From Deroplatys truncata (taxonomy: Eukaryota > Arthropoda > Insecta > Mantodea > Mantidae): 64,000 nt of DNA. The notes beneath the pieces are model-generated. The model was not told where the DNA came from and made no database searches. It saw only the letters and a program-made list of their open reading frames with translations. Of this stretch, positions 44,961 through 57,193 are shown piece by piece. Location of the stretch: assembly GCA_030765065.1 (NCBI GenBank), contig CM060981.1:230337152-230401151 (forward strand), written 5' to 3'. The position numbers and the translations under genes are program-made. Each line of letters starts with the position of its first letter. Position 1 is the stretch's first letter.

Positions 44961-45059
44961 GTCGTGGAGAAAGAAAGAGATAGATAGAAAGAAAAAGAGA
45001 GGAGAAGAAGAAAGAATGTTGTCTAGACATCGGGATATCTAAGTATGCATCAGGGTTTA

Positions 45060-45760
45060 ATATAAATAATTATATTTGTTAAATGCAATTTTAATCCGAC
45101 CGCCCCCTGCTTCAATATTTTAATACTTATTATAGCAGGGTAAGATTCAAACTAGGGGCCTCTGGGTTCCTAACAATACAGCTCGTTAAACATTGTAATG
45201 TGATGTAAATTAAATTATATTTGTTAAATATATTTTAATCTGGCCGTGCATAGTTTAATAGTTATTGCGCATTAGAGCTTCGCAGATTCGATCTAGGACC
45301 TCCTGAACACCCTTTTATTAATTATTGTAATGATATATAAAAATTAAATTATATTTGTTAAATGCATTTTAATCTGACCTTGCATAGTTTAATATTTATT
45401 AAGCATTAGAGTTTCGCTGCGTAAGATTCGAGCTAGAACCCTCTGAACACCCTTTCATTAATTAGGGTAATGATATATAAAAATTACATTATATTTGTTA
45501 AATACATTTTTAATCTGGCGGTGCATAGTTCAATAGTTATTATGCGTTAGAGTTTCACTTGGTAAGATTCGAGCTACAATCCTCTGAACGCCCTTTTATT
45601 AATTACGGTAATGATATAATAATATCAATCATTAATTTCTCATTAGCAATAAACTTTTGATTACAGTAAGAATCGAACACCGATCTATGGATATCCACGC
45701 AGAGGTTTAATGTATGTAATGACATAGGTTAAATACATTTTTATATCGTGATTGAAAAGT
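45060..45760 (+). repeat. Degenerate tandem array, unit about 135-145 bp, four to five units
   Basis: TATTTGTTAAAT recurs at 45073, 45219, 45352 and 45492. Each unit carries TTTAAT.TGRC, GCATAGTT.AATA, an AAGATTCGAGCTA-like word and CCTCTGAACACCCTTT.ATTAAT. The GATTCGA word resembles a reversed tRNA B box. Confidence 0.8.
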
Positions 45761-45910
45761 CAACTACATAAACAGAGAGCTTGTTTAACTATGCTCGAAT
45801 ATATTCGTAGGATCTCGTAAAACATCGGGCAAAAATAATGATGGCCGACTCTGACGTTGTTTACGTATAGCTGGTAATCAAGCTTCTCTCTCTTTCACGC
45901 GAACAAGGAC

Positions 45911-46165
45911 AGGACCGGCTTTGTTATGGGGCAGTGGAATGAGAAATAAAGGCTTGACCCGGACAATAGAAAGGCACACAATAGAATCTCTTCCACAATG
46001 GAAAGGGACCGGCTTTGTTATAGGGTTGTGGAATGAGAAATGCAGATGGTCTTTCTAAAGTACTCTTGCCCCGGACAATAGAAAGGCACACAATACAATC
46101 TCTTCCTTTGTCCTGCATCCACATTGTTCATTTTGAAAGAAGGCTTGCCCCGGACAATAGAACTT
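45911..46165 (+). repeat. Imperfect tandem repeat, about 105 bp
   Basis: CCGGACAATAGAAAGGCACACAATA occurs at 45959 and 46073, and CCCCGGACAATAGAAC at 46150; GGACCGGCTTTGTTAT occurs at 45912 and 46006. Two to three units. Confidence 0.8.
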
Positions 46166-46740
46166 GTTTCTCTGTTAACTGGCTTTAGGTTCTCTTTGTC
46201 ACGACCCTAATTCATCATGGGCTTTGTTCATTTTGACAGCTGAAGGGTAAGCATTGTTCTTTTGTTAAAAGCTAGTGGAATGAGTATGCCACGTGTTCGA
46301 GAAACAATGTAAGTGGGGGTAGGGTAACTGCAACAGGTGCAGGAGTGGTCGGATGTGGAATGGGTAGGAAAAACATCTCGCCTTTGTTACAGAACCTTAA
46401 ATTTATGACCCCTTTGTTCGTTTTAACAAGTGAAGGATAACCTTAATTGCTTAACTGTCAAGCTTCCATTGTACTCAACAAGATTTATGACCCTCAGCTG
46501 CAACTAAAACTACCATGAAGCTACGGTGGAATGGGGAAAATGGGGGAGGGGGCTCATTTACATATAAATAGAAATTCCATGCATATTAAGTGGCCGTGAA
46601 CTCTCAATTTGCTACTACTGACTTAGGGGGTTTTTCCACTAAGACCCCTTCTCGAATATCTTACAAGTGATCTATACTCGAGTGTTTTTGTTGTTAAAGT
46701 TCTTGAATAATACGGTTCTTTGTATTACAGTTTTAATCAT
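46166..46740. other. No recognisable gene
   Basis: Words from the preceding repeat (TTTGTTCATTTTGACAG, GAAGGGTAAGC) recur at 46230 and 46418, so the array may extend here in eroded form. Confidence 0.4.
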
Positions 46741-47060
46741 AATCCCTGACACCTATCATCGTTTTCCCTACCTCTCCCATATAAACGCATTTCGTCCCCT
46801 CCTTCAACTACCTCCTAGCATAGGAACGGAGGTTTTACTCTGAGTCTCATATAGACACATTTCTCTCCTTCAACCCTGTCTACCCTAGCATCAGCCTTCG
46901 TATTCCCTGTCCCTCTCATATAAATGTATTTCCCCCATTCAACCCCTCCGTCTAGCCTATCACCAGCCCTCGTATTCCCTATCTCTCCCATATAAACGCA
47001 TTTTCCTCCGTGACCCGTCGCATCTAGCCTCGTTTTCCCTATCCTTTCCCATATAAACGC
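46741..47060 (+). repeat. Pyrimidine-rich tandem repeat, unit about 70 bp, five units
   Basis: TCCCATATAAACGCATTT-type words occur at about 46776, 46846, 46915, 46986 and 47045, each preceded by CGT.TTCCCTA.C and followed by C/T-rich sequence. Confidence 0.85.
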
Positions 47061-47473
47061 AAAAAACTGCGCTCGATCTCTTCTAAATAACCTACTCAGA
47101 CCGTATTCAATCCAGGACAGAAACGTGTAGCGAAAGTAAATATTTTTTCTAAGGATAGATTCGTCCGGTATCTTTTGATTAACACAGTATTTTGAAAATA
47201 TTACTGTAGATGTGGGTTATTCAGTTTATGAGCGGAATGTTGCTGCATATAAAACGGTCAGCGGAAAATGCATTAACTTCTGATCATCATTTCACCTGAG
47301 TTACATTTAGCTATTGGTGTTCTTACCCTTGTCATTTGATCTGAGATGTGCCATTGTTTTGAATTGTTCAAGTTGAAGTTTTTTCTCGCTTTTGATATTC
47401 TTCTCACATACTTGACAACACTACATCGCCTACACTTGAATAATCACTATGGCCTGATATCCACTGTTTAATT
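47061..47473. other. No recognisable feature
   Basis: AT-rich spacer before an HX copy. Confidence 0.4.
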
Positions 47474-48220
47474 AAAAAATCTGATGTGTTACAGTCACAT
47501 GACTTTCTCTACTCTTGTACAAACTACTTTTACAAACGCTTATTCTCCATCTGCCTCATGTTTATTGCTAAAATTTAATTAAGCGACAGTCAAACCTTTT
47601 AAGAGCTGGTTGCTATGTGGAGCAGTCCATTCTCTTTGTGAGTCCAGGATATAAAAAAAACGAATAACGAACTCCCATTTGAGAAAAAGCATAAGTATTG
47701 GAAAATTCAAACAAATAACAAGGAATATCTCGGAAATGGTTCACTCGACAAAAAAAAATGTATATGACATAAACTGTGTGTTTTAATGAGATCTAAATTT
47801 TTTGTGCAGTAAAATTTTGTCTTTCTCTTACGGTTTACCAGTTATGCAAAAGTCATTCAGAATGAAGAGGAGTTTTGCGACATTCCCAGAAAATTCATGA
47901 TATACATTCCATTCTCCATGAAAATATCTTAAATATATGCATTTTAATAAAAATCGTTAGAGCTATTTTTGAGAAAATCAAAATTTTCGAAAAATGTTCC
48001 ATGTAAAAGGTAGTTCTGGCGTGTTAGGATTTTCTTGAAAATGTTCGTGTCGCATCTTTGAAAGATACGAACCTAAATACCAAGTTTGGTATTTATCCGA
48101 CTTTTTGTTTTTGAGTTATGCTGTTCACAGGCGTGTATTTCCAGTGAAATCTCGGTATCGAATTTTTGGATGGAATGCAATACTTCCCCTACTTACTATA
48201 CGTAGTAGAGAAAGTAAAAA
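47474..48220 (+). mobile_element. HX element, type I, lacking the CA tract
   Basis: Both ends are intact, but TGCTGTTCACAG joins directly to GCGTGTATTTCCAGTG. The microsatellite and about 60 bp around it are deleted, and part of the 5' body is missing too. Confidence 0.92.
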
Positions 48221-49036
48221 GTATCCAGTGCACTTATCTTTAGGCATATTTACAGTTTAATCTGACAAACACTACATAAACTATTAGTAGATGAATAACA
48301 AATCAACAGACTAACACTTGTCACCTTATCAACACAAACTTTGAGAGGCTACTGATTGAGAAAAGAATGTAAGATATCCCTTTTGTGAAAAGGGTTTGCA
48401 ACGTCCACCTCCTGCGTGTATTGTGAGGCTGAAGGTCGCGTTACCATTTGACTTGAAATAGGAAGGCTATTATGATGCCAAGGGATGTCCAACATATAGA
48501 TTCACTAGATTTTTCAGTTTGTTCTAAAATGTTAGGTAATTGAGCATACATAAGGTAAATAAATGCCAGATATTCTTTGAATATGCACTAACCGTCAAAA
48601 TATGCATTTACATTTGCGCATATGCATTTTCGAAAAATCGGGACCCTAAACATCAGACATCGCCTGGCATTGATGACACCGAGAAAACAAAAACAACAGA
48701 ATGACCATGCAAAATTATCGCGAATGCGGCTATGATTAGTTAATTCAGTATCTCGTTAGTTTGTTGGTCGAAAATGGAATGACCTTATATGGATGAAGTG
48801 TATAATTAAGTTGATTGGTCAATCGAGTAAAAGTGAGCTGGCCAAAATGTGCTTTCGTGTCGTTACGTTTACTATTTTCTTGAACTAAAATATTTACCAC
48901 AGGGAACAGTGTAATCGAATCAAATAAGAAGCACATTGGACAGGCACAAATGTGTGTATAATTAAACCTTTTATTTATGTTTTAAATTTTATTAAAACAG
49001 AGTATTCGAAACATTATATCATAGAAGATGCATTGC
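48221..49036. other. No recognisable gene
   Basis: Unique-looking sequence. Contains a GCATATGCATTT-type alternating stretch near 48619. Confidence 0.4.
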
Positions 49037-49050
49037 ACACACAGAGAGAA

Positions 49051-49083
<33 letters not shown>
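49037..49083. repeat. (GA)n tract
   Basis: About 20 GA units, slightly interrupted. Confidence 0.9.
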
Positions 49084-49087
<4 letters not shown>

Positions 49088-49413
49088 ATCAGCTTTTACT
49101 TTAATTCTTGGATTATTCATGAATAAATTACATCTTCTGATGTAATTAAAATTGGTAGTAATGAATTTATTGGTAATGTTATGCGATTATAAACTTCAAG
49201 GAGTCGGAAGTTGTAGAAATTTAATTCATTTTGGAGGATTATGTAGGAATCAAATTCAATATCAGTGAAATCTGAATATTCAGAAGGAGAGAGAAGAGAT
49301 TGAGTGCAACGAGAGAGAGTGGGAGAGAAAGTAGAAATAGGAAGGAGAAATGATAGAGAGAGGGGAGAAGTCTCCGCAGTTAATGCAATAGCGTTAGCGG
49401 TGGCACGGGAAAG

Positions 49414-49415
<2 letters not shown>

Positions 49416-49466
<51 letters not shown>

Positions 49467-49468
49467 AG
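49416..49468. repeat. (CT)n(CA)n tract
   Basis: About 14 CT units pass directly into about 12 CA units. Confidence 0.95.
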
Positions 49469-51253
49469 GCATACTTTTATTTAATAAAGCATCAGCTGAC
49501 AGAGACTATGCTGTTAGCAATGATTTTATACTCCTTGGTTGCTGTTTTTGTTATGTTGTCAGCCCTGCGGTGTTGGCCCGTATGATGCAATCCTGCTCTA
49601 CGTAGGAGATCGAATCAGAGAGTAAGTAATGACGGCAGGCATAGTAGCAAATAGCAGTGAAGGGAAGTTACAGTTGGGAGAGCTGGAGAAGAAACAGCAA
49701 TAGTTCACAAGGCAGAAGAGCTAACTTTACAAACGAACATACTCTTCTGAAGACATCAGGTGAGTTAAAAGCTTTGATAATTACTAAGATAGCAAGTAAC
49801 ATACAATGACGTATGGTGTAGTGCATTTATTGATCGCTTTGAACGTGTTATATTGGCCGAACCTATGTCATGTCATTTAGCTTACGATGCTTAGAAAAGC
49901 ATGCCGGTATATGATGGTTAAATACTGTGCTAGTAACAAGCATTTACGATAACTTGCACTTGGATAACCAGTTGATTGAGCTTATCTCCCAAGTTCAAGG
50001 CCGTTGCTAAGTGATAATAAGTATTTAATACATGCCACAATTAGGAGAATATAAAATGAGATAACCTACCTATACCATTGTTTTGATTAACCCACCTGAA
50101 TCGAGAATACTACAAAATTAATATAAACTCATACATTTTGTAAATATATCATTGAAGAAGAATAAATAACTAAATCATTATTTTAATCTGTCGTTTACCG
50201 ATTACTTGCGTGCTCATGTTTTAAAGCTGTCTTTTGCCCTATTCAATGCCAGGGAAAGTAAAACTGTATATCAGCATTGCAAAGGTTTCGCAGGAGTGAG
50301 TCCGTGTGTTTGACCTCGTTGACAAGCAAGCGACGATGCATGTTTTGATCTTATACAATATGATCGTCGGATGCATGCACTAAACCAAGTTATGAGCTAA
50401 AATAAATGCCCATTTTTCTTGATGTTATTAATATGTAGGTGTTGATATCGCTTCATTATTTTTATTTTCCTATTACTTTTGATGTGTATTTAAAGAAATA
50501 ATTCTATTTTTAAAATTAGTTAAAATATTTCCTTACGCCCTTTATGTGTGTAATTGTGATTTCTAGTAAAGCATCTTTTTTATTCATACCTTATTTCTAA
50601 CAGTGTATTTTACTCAAAAAATTTAAATACACAATTATTTTTAAAAATAAACATTTAATTTTGCAATAAAGTGTATCCTTAGGTTTAACAAAGCCATAGG
50701 TACATTTAATTAACGTTCAATACAATTTTTCAATTACACAAGAAAGTATTCTAATGTACACTTAGCAAATTCAGGTAATGGTTTCTGAGATGGTGTACAT
50801 GAAGCTCTTTGAGTGCGCTAACGTTTTAAGGCAAGTGTTAAAAAGACGAAAACCCCAAAATTTGAACTATTGCTTCTAAAATTAATTACAGTTTAAATTT
50901 TTCCAAAAACTACGTTGCTTCCTACCGCAATATTTAAAGGTTGACGATTGTTCGTAGAAAATTTCGAACAAGTCTACGCGGGAATGAGGGAGTTGTTTTA
51001 TTTTATTTCGTGTTTTCTTGCATTTAAAAATTTCAACATTTGTTGAGCATTTCAGTGACAAAACGTGGGGAGCAATTGTGTTGAAATTCGCTACAAGTGC
51101 TGGGAAAAATGCAGTACAACTGTGATGTTTTTTTTTAACCTGTATAGATTTTCAGAGACATCGTTAGAACAGAAATAAACTGGGTAAAAATATATATTAT
51201 CATGTTAAAAATGCATGTAACGTATATTTTAATTTCTGTATCGCATTTATAAT
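49469..51253. other. Mostly unique sequence; possible non-coding exon end
   Basis: CATCAG|GTGAGT at 49759 is a strong donor-like site, downstream of GA/CT tracts and a short ORF (MLLAMILYSLVAVFVMLSAL at about 49509, 25 codons). No TATA box, acceptor or second exon was found, so no gene is called. The remainder is AT-rich with no features. Confidence 0.3.
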
Positions 51254-51254
51254 T

Positions 51255-51371
51255 GCTTTACTACGTACATGGTAGAGGTTTGGCATTCCACCCAAAATTC
51301 CTTATCGAAATTTCACCGGAAATGCAAGTTTTGAGGCACCTTGATAAAATAAAAGCATTTATAGAAAAAGG

Positions 51372-51407
<36 letters not shown>

Positions 51408-52433
51408 CAGCATAACTCAAAAACGAAACGTCGGATAAATCCCGAACTTGATATTTAGGTTCAGTACCCTTCAAAGACACGACAAGATTTTCAAGAAAAT
51501 CCCTTCATCCCAAACTACCCTTTTCATGGAACATTTTTCGAAAAGTTTTACTTTCTGAAAAATGTCTCTAAAGATTTTAATTAAAATACAATACCTATAT
51601 TAAAGATATGACAAATAAAATGTATATCTTGAATTTTCTGGGAATGGCCTGTGAAGTCCACTTCATTCGGAAGTAATTTTGTATAATCTTGTATAACTGG
51701 TAAACGTTAAGCGATAAACGAAAACGTACTACAGAAAAAATGTAGATCTCTATAAAACACACAATTTATTTCAAATAACTTTTTTGTGGCATCAATCATT
51801 TCCGAGATATCCGTTATTAATGGTTCGAATTATTCAATAGTTAGCCATTCTTTTAAAGTCCTGACGATCCTCAATTGTTTCTCCTAATGTCATGGAAGGA
51901 GTATGGAATTTTAAGGCCAGCGTATAGCGTCCGGTCCTAAAACATTTGACTACTGCTGATCCCTTTGTATCTATAACGAAATGTGTAATTTCATTAAAAC
52001 GTTTTATTTCGATTAAAATCAAGTAGATAGAAAAATAAACTTTATAAGAATAATTTGTATGCCCATTAATAAGCGATAGAGGATAGAAATTAATCTAGAG
52101 TTTTATTTATGAACGCTCTTTAACTACTATGGCCTTTAGCGTCCCATTCTATGGTCATATATTGGGTGTGAAAGACCGTAAATTTTCTCAGAGAGCTCTT
52201 TATCAGACTTGAGGTTCTTTTACGTGTTGTAAATGTACAACACGGGACCACCGGCTTTACTTCCCTTCCGAAGGAAGCCATGCTAAGGATTTTTACGCCC
52301 AAAAAAAATCTATCGCCCTCCGCCGGGGTTGAACCCGCGACCTTGGGAATCAGGCTAGAATGGTACCCCTAGACCACGAAAAACGACATAGAGGGTAGAG
52401 AAATTCATGTGAGTGTAACACATTAGCTTTTAA
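51255..52433 (-). mobile_element. HX element, type II, interrupted by a SINE
   Basis: Left end (element 3') TTTACTACGTACATGGTAGAG, (GT)n at 51375-51403, type II body in reverse to GCGATAGAGGATAGA. A SINE (52093-52380) follows, then ATAGAGGGTAGAGAAATTC and GTGAGTGTAACACATTAG complete the 5' end. Confidence 0.9.
52093..52380 (-). repeat. SINE, family 2, inserted in an HX element
   Basis: Minus strand: B box GGTTCAACCCC, body CATGGCTTCCTTCGGAAGGG, 3' end GAGCGTTCATAAATAAAAC. Duplicated target (ATAGAGG.TAGA.AAATT, about 16 bp, one side each) flanks it. A 22-bp TACAACAC/GTTGTA inversion has been added near 52226. Confidence 0.85.
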
Positions 52434-52489
52434 TTTATTGATTACTTTTTTTTCCCCTAAAATTGTTTAGAAGCTGAAATAGGATTAAA

Positions 52490-54870
52490 GGTTATGCCGG
52501 AATTACGATGAACTTGAACTTGACGTGACTTAACGGGACATAACTTGAAAGTCTCTAAAGTCGGGATTAAGATTTACTTAACGTAACTTTACTTAACGCG
52601 ACGTAATGTGAAAGTTTAACACAGTGTACTAAACGGAGTAATTTAAGGTTGACTTACGTGATTTGACTTATGCCGGGATTAAGATCAACTTAACGTAACG
52701 TGACTTAAACGCGACATAATTTGAAAGTCTAACACAAGTAGATATTAAATTGAACTTTTCAGGGTTGGCTTAATGTGATTTGGCTTATGCCAGGATTGCG
52801 ATCAAGTTAATGTAACGTGACTTAACGCGACGTAATTTGAAAGCCTAACACATTGTATTAAATGGAACTATTCAGGGTTGGCTTAATGTGATTTGACTTA
52901 TACCAGAATTGCGATCAAGTTAATGTAACGTGACTTAAACGCGACGTAATTTGAAAGCCTAACACATTGTATTAAATGCAACTATTCGGGGTTGGCTTAA
53001 CGTGATTTGCCCTATGCCAGGATTACGATCAAGTTAATGTAACGTGACTTAAACGCGACGTAATTTGAAAGTCTAACACAGTGTACTAAATGGAGTAATT
53101 TAGGGTTGACTTACGTGATTTGACTTATGCCAGGATTACGATCAACTTAACGTAACGTGCGTTTACTTAACGCGACATAATGTAAAAGTTTAACACAGTG
53201 TCCTAAATGGAGTAATTTAGGGTTGACTTAAGTGTTACAATCAAGTTAATGTAACGTGACTTAACGCGACGTAATTTGAAAGTCTAACACATTGTATTAA
53301 ATTGAACTATTCAGGGTTGGCTTAACGTGATTTGACTTATGCCAGGATTGTGATCAAGTTAATGTAACGTGACTTAACGCGACGTAATTTGAAAGCCTAA
53401 CACATTGTATTAAATGCAACTATTCGGGGTTGGCTTAACGTGATTTGACCTATGCCAGGATTACGATCAAGTTAATGTAACGTGACTTAGCGCGACGTAA
53501 TTTGAAAGTCTAACGCAGTGTACTAAATGGAGTAATTTAGGGTTGACTTACGTGATTTGAATTATGCCAGGATTACGATCAACTTAACGTAACGTGCGTT
53601 TACTTAACGCGACATAATGTAAAAGTTTAACACAGTGTCCTAAATGGAGTAATTTAGGGTTGACTTAAGTATTACAATCAAGTTAATGTAACGTGACTTA
53701 ACGCGACGTAATTTGAAAGTCTAACACATGTATTAAATTGAACTTTTCAGGGTTGGCTTAACGTGATTTGACTTATGCCAGAATTGCGATCAAGTTAATG
53801 TAACGTGACTTAAACGCGACGTAATTTGAAAGTCTAACACAGTGTACTAAATGGAGTAATTTAGGGTTGACTTACGTGATTTAATTATGCCAGGATTACG
53901 ATCAACTTAACGTAACGTGCGTTTACTTAACGCGACATAATGTAAAAGTTTAACACAGTGTCCTAAATGGAGTAATTTAGGGTTGACTTAAGTGTTACAA
54001 TCAAGTTAATGTAACGTGACTTAACGCGACGTAATTTGAAAGTCTAACACATGTATTAAATTGAACTTTTCAGGGTTGGCTTAACGTGATTTGACTTATG
54101 CCAGAATTGCGATCAAGTTAATGTAACGTGACTTAAACGCGACGTAATTTGAAAGTCTAACACAGTGTACTAAATGGAGTAATTTAGGGTTGACTTACGT
54201 GATTTAATTATGCCAGGATTACGATCAACTTAACGTAACGTGCGTTTACTTAACGCGACATAATGTAAAAGTTTAACACAGTGTCCTAAATGGAGTAATT
54301 TAGGGTTGACTTAAGTGTTACAATCAAGTTAATGTAACGTGACTTAACGCGACGTAATTTGAAAGTCTAACACATGTATTAAATTGAACTTTTCAGGGTT
54401 GGCTTAACGTGATTTGACTTATGCCAGAATTGCGATCAAGTTAATGTAACGTGACTTAAACGCGACGTAATTTGAAAGTCTAACACAGTGTACTAAATGG
54501 AGTAATTTAGGGTTGACTTACGTGATTTGAATTATGCCAGGATTACGATCAACTTAACGTAACGTGCGTTTACTTAACGCGACATAATGTAAAAGTTTAA
54601 CACAGTGTCCTAAATGGAGTAATTTAGGGTTGACTTAAGTGTTACAATCAAGTTAATGTAACGTGACTTAACGCGACGTAATTTGAAAGTCTAACACATT
54701 GTATTAAATGGAACTATTCAGGGTTGGCTTAACGTGATTTGATTATGCCGGATTACAATCAAGTAAACGTAAGGTGACGTTAATTATCGCGACGTAACGT
54801 GAAAGTCTAACACATTGTATTAAATGGAGCTCTTTGGGTTGACTTAACGTGACTTAACTTAACGCTACGC
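52490..54870 (+). repeat. Satellite-like tandem array, unit about 108 bp, about 21 units
   Basis: Unit words: GTAACGTGACTTAACGCGAC, GTAATTTGAAAGTCTAACAC, AGGGTTGRCTTA and ATGCCAGGATTACGATCAA. Between 53160 and 54605 the units form a higher-order repeat: the marker GTGTCCTAAATGG sits at 53198, 53635, 53958, 54281 and 54605 (steps 437, 323, 323, 324), that is four then three units per block. Outer units are more diverged. Non-coding. Confidence 0.95.
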
Positions 54871-54879
54871 AACTTAAGA

Positions 54880-55290
54880 GTTTGGTAGTGCCATACTTCT
54901 CCTTCCCGTTACGTTAAGTTTGATGTCACTCTTAATTAGAACCGGAAGCAGTAACTTGTAATAAAACCAACTACCAATCCACAGTCATTCTCGTTACGTT
55001 AAGTGCATCCTAATTAGACCTTTAGTTCAGCAGCATTTCATAACTTCACGTTGCATCACGTCGCATTAAGTCACGTTAAGTAAAGTCCGTCGTAATCCGG
55101 CATTAACGCGACGTAACTTAACCGTTTGTCAGTGCCGAGCTTTACCTTCCCCGTTACGTCAAGTTCGTTGTCATATGGTAATTAGAGCCATTCGGCGTAA
55201 AGCAGTGAAGTAGTAGTAATAAAATAACTACCAATCAAGAGTCATTCCCGTTAGTTAAGTCAAATGCATCCTAATTAGACTTTTAGTTTA
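54880..55290 (+). repeat. Flanking duplication and inverted satellite units
   Basis: A roughly 150-bp sequence (AGTGCC, CCTTCCCGTTACGT.AAGTT, ACTACCAATC, CATCCTAATTAGAC.TTTAGTT) is present at 54885-55030 and 55137-55285. Between them CACGTCGCATTAAGTCACG and CGTCGTAATCCGGCAT are satellite words in opposite orientation. Confidence 0.8.
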
Positions 55291-55441
55291 TTATTTTTAT
55301 AAATTATTGTTGTAAAACTGAGAACAAATGTTTCACTTTTCCCTTATCTGAAGAGGCAGGGCTGTTTCTTCGTTTCCAAACCCAATTTATGGTTAATTAA
55401 ACCCCATAATTCCGGAAATAGGAAGATACAAATTGGAATAC

Positions 55442-56186
55442 AAAATCTGATGTTACATTCACATATCTTTCTCTGCCCTCTATCATTTATTAATGACTAT
55501 AAAAACTATTCTTATGAGAGCTTATTTCTCTATTACTTCATTTTAATCGAGAAAAACCTTTGCAAAAGTACCACATTACGCATTTCCATATACATGCAAA
55601 GGGAATAGCGACAGTCAAATGTTTAAGAACTGGACGCTATATGCTGACCGTATTCTTTCCGTACAACCGCGAGAAACAACTGAATGTCGACAGGGCTTTA
55701 AAAGAATGACGAGGAATTGAAGAATTCAAACCATTAATAATGATATCTTGGAAATGGCTGATGTCAAACATAAAAAAAAATATTTAAAATATGTTTGCTT
55801 TAAATATATCTACATTTTTTGTGTAGTACGTTTTCGACTATCGCTTAACGTTTACCAGCTATACAAGATTATGCAAAATTCCCTTGAATGAAGAAACTTA
55901 ATGGTTATTCCTAGAAAATTCAAGATATACATTTTATTTGTCATGTAAATATCTTTAAAATATGGCATTTTAATAAAAACTCAGAGCAATCGTTTAGAAG
56001 GTAAATAATTTCGAAAAATGTTCTATGTAAAAGGTAAGGTAGTTTGAGGTGGGAGAATTTTCTTGAAAATCTTCGTATCGCATCTTTGGAAGATACTGAA
56101 CTTAAATACCAAGCTTTGTATTTATCCAACTTTTCGTTTTTGAGTTATTTTGTTCAGACGCGGGCGCGAAGCTCTTTCTAAAAATT
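55442..56186 (+). mobile_element. HX element, type II, 3' part lost
   Basis: Starts CAAAATCTGATGTTACATTC. Interrupted at TTTCTAAAAA, just after a worn CA/CG tract (GACGCGGGCGCG), by the next type II copy. Confidence 0.88.
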
Positions 56187-56211
56187 CTGATGTGACACCT
56201 CACATGACTTT

Positions 56212-57193
56212 TGAGGCAGTATTTTTAACACTTAAATAATATCAGTCTAATTATATAATATAAAATATAATAACAGCTCGCCATAAAGCAATATATGTAT
56301 GTAATAATATATAAAACGAATGTAACAGTCGTTGTATTATGTTTATATTATTATGTACGTGTACAATAATGTTATGTGAATGTATTACGTAATTTAACAA
56401 TGTAGGAGCTGTGAGAATAGAAGCCGAAACTTTGCTAAGAATGAGGTAACCTTGAGACAACAATAAATTAGAAAGTTTAATAATGCTACTAGTAATTTTT
56501 GGAAGAATAATGCAATATTTAAAACAGTTTATAAATAGCCAATCAACAACTAGAAGGCTAAAAGTTAAATAAAAGTATTCTATTGGAGTAGGATTAGCCA
56601 ATCAGAAATTGAAATAGTGGAAATATACAAATTTAAGCGGTAGACGTTAGATGCTAGAAGCAGCGTTCCCGAGCAGTTCGCTCGGTACGTATTCAGTGTG
56701 ACATAAAAAATTCATTACGGCGTGAATATAAAGTTTACGTGTTAAAAAGTACAAGTAACAATAATCTCACAGCTCTACAGTAGGATACATCAGTGAAGTG
56801 TTATTAATCGTGTGAAGAATTAATAAAACGAAGTTAAATATCATTATAATTTGTGTAAGCCTTCATTCTTTAGCCGTACTACCCCTGCTAAGAGATACGT
56901 GTTTCTGTAAATTGCTACTGACGAGGCATACATATATAATATTTATAAACATTAAAATACAATGCTGATTTTTTTTAAACGTGAGGGCGAAAGGCCACCG
57001 AAAAAGTAAAACGTTGGTCGAAGGCCACCGGAAACTTTGTACAGTACGTGGGGCGAACACTCCAAGAAACATCCTATCTCCCGCAATACATGGTGCGAAC
57101 AGCAGTAATAAACAACTTCAACTTTGTATCATACGTGGGGCAGTTATTTCATCAAGTTTGGCTCTCCAACAGCAGCAATGCATCTATTTTTCA
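56212..57193 (+). mobile_element. Solo-LTR-like element, group B
   Basis: TGAGGCAGTATTTTTAACAC to CTATTTTTCA, flanked by CTTT (56208-56211, 57194-57197). The flanking HX sequence CATGACTTT|CTTTCTCTACC rejoins cleanly, so boundaries are exact: 982 bp. Its copy at 16751 is 935 bp. No coding capacity. Confidence 0.85.

Noticed and set aside
44553..45030. Long Thr/His-rich and Val/Cys-rich open frames in the TG-rich tract
   Set aside because: Open in several frames on both strands purely because of TG/CA composition; no start context, domain or splice sites.
43030..47060. CRISPR-like spaced repeats
   Set aside because: Eukaryotic context, diverged repeats of variable length, no constant repeat-spacer pattern and no associated genes.
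49304..49765. Candidate gene with a short hydrophobic ORF and donor CAG|GTGAGT
   Set aside because: No TATA or initiator, ORF of only 25 codons in the relevant part, no downstream acceptor with coding sequence found; recorded only as a note.
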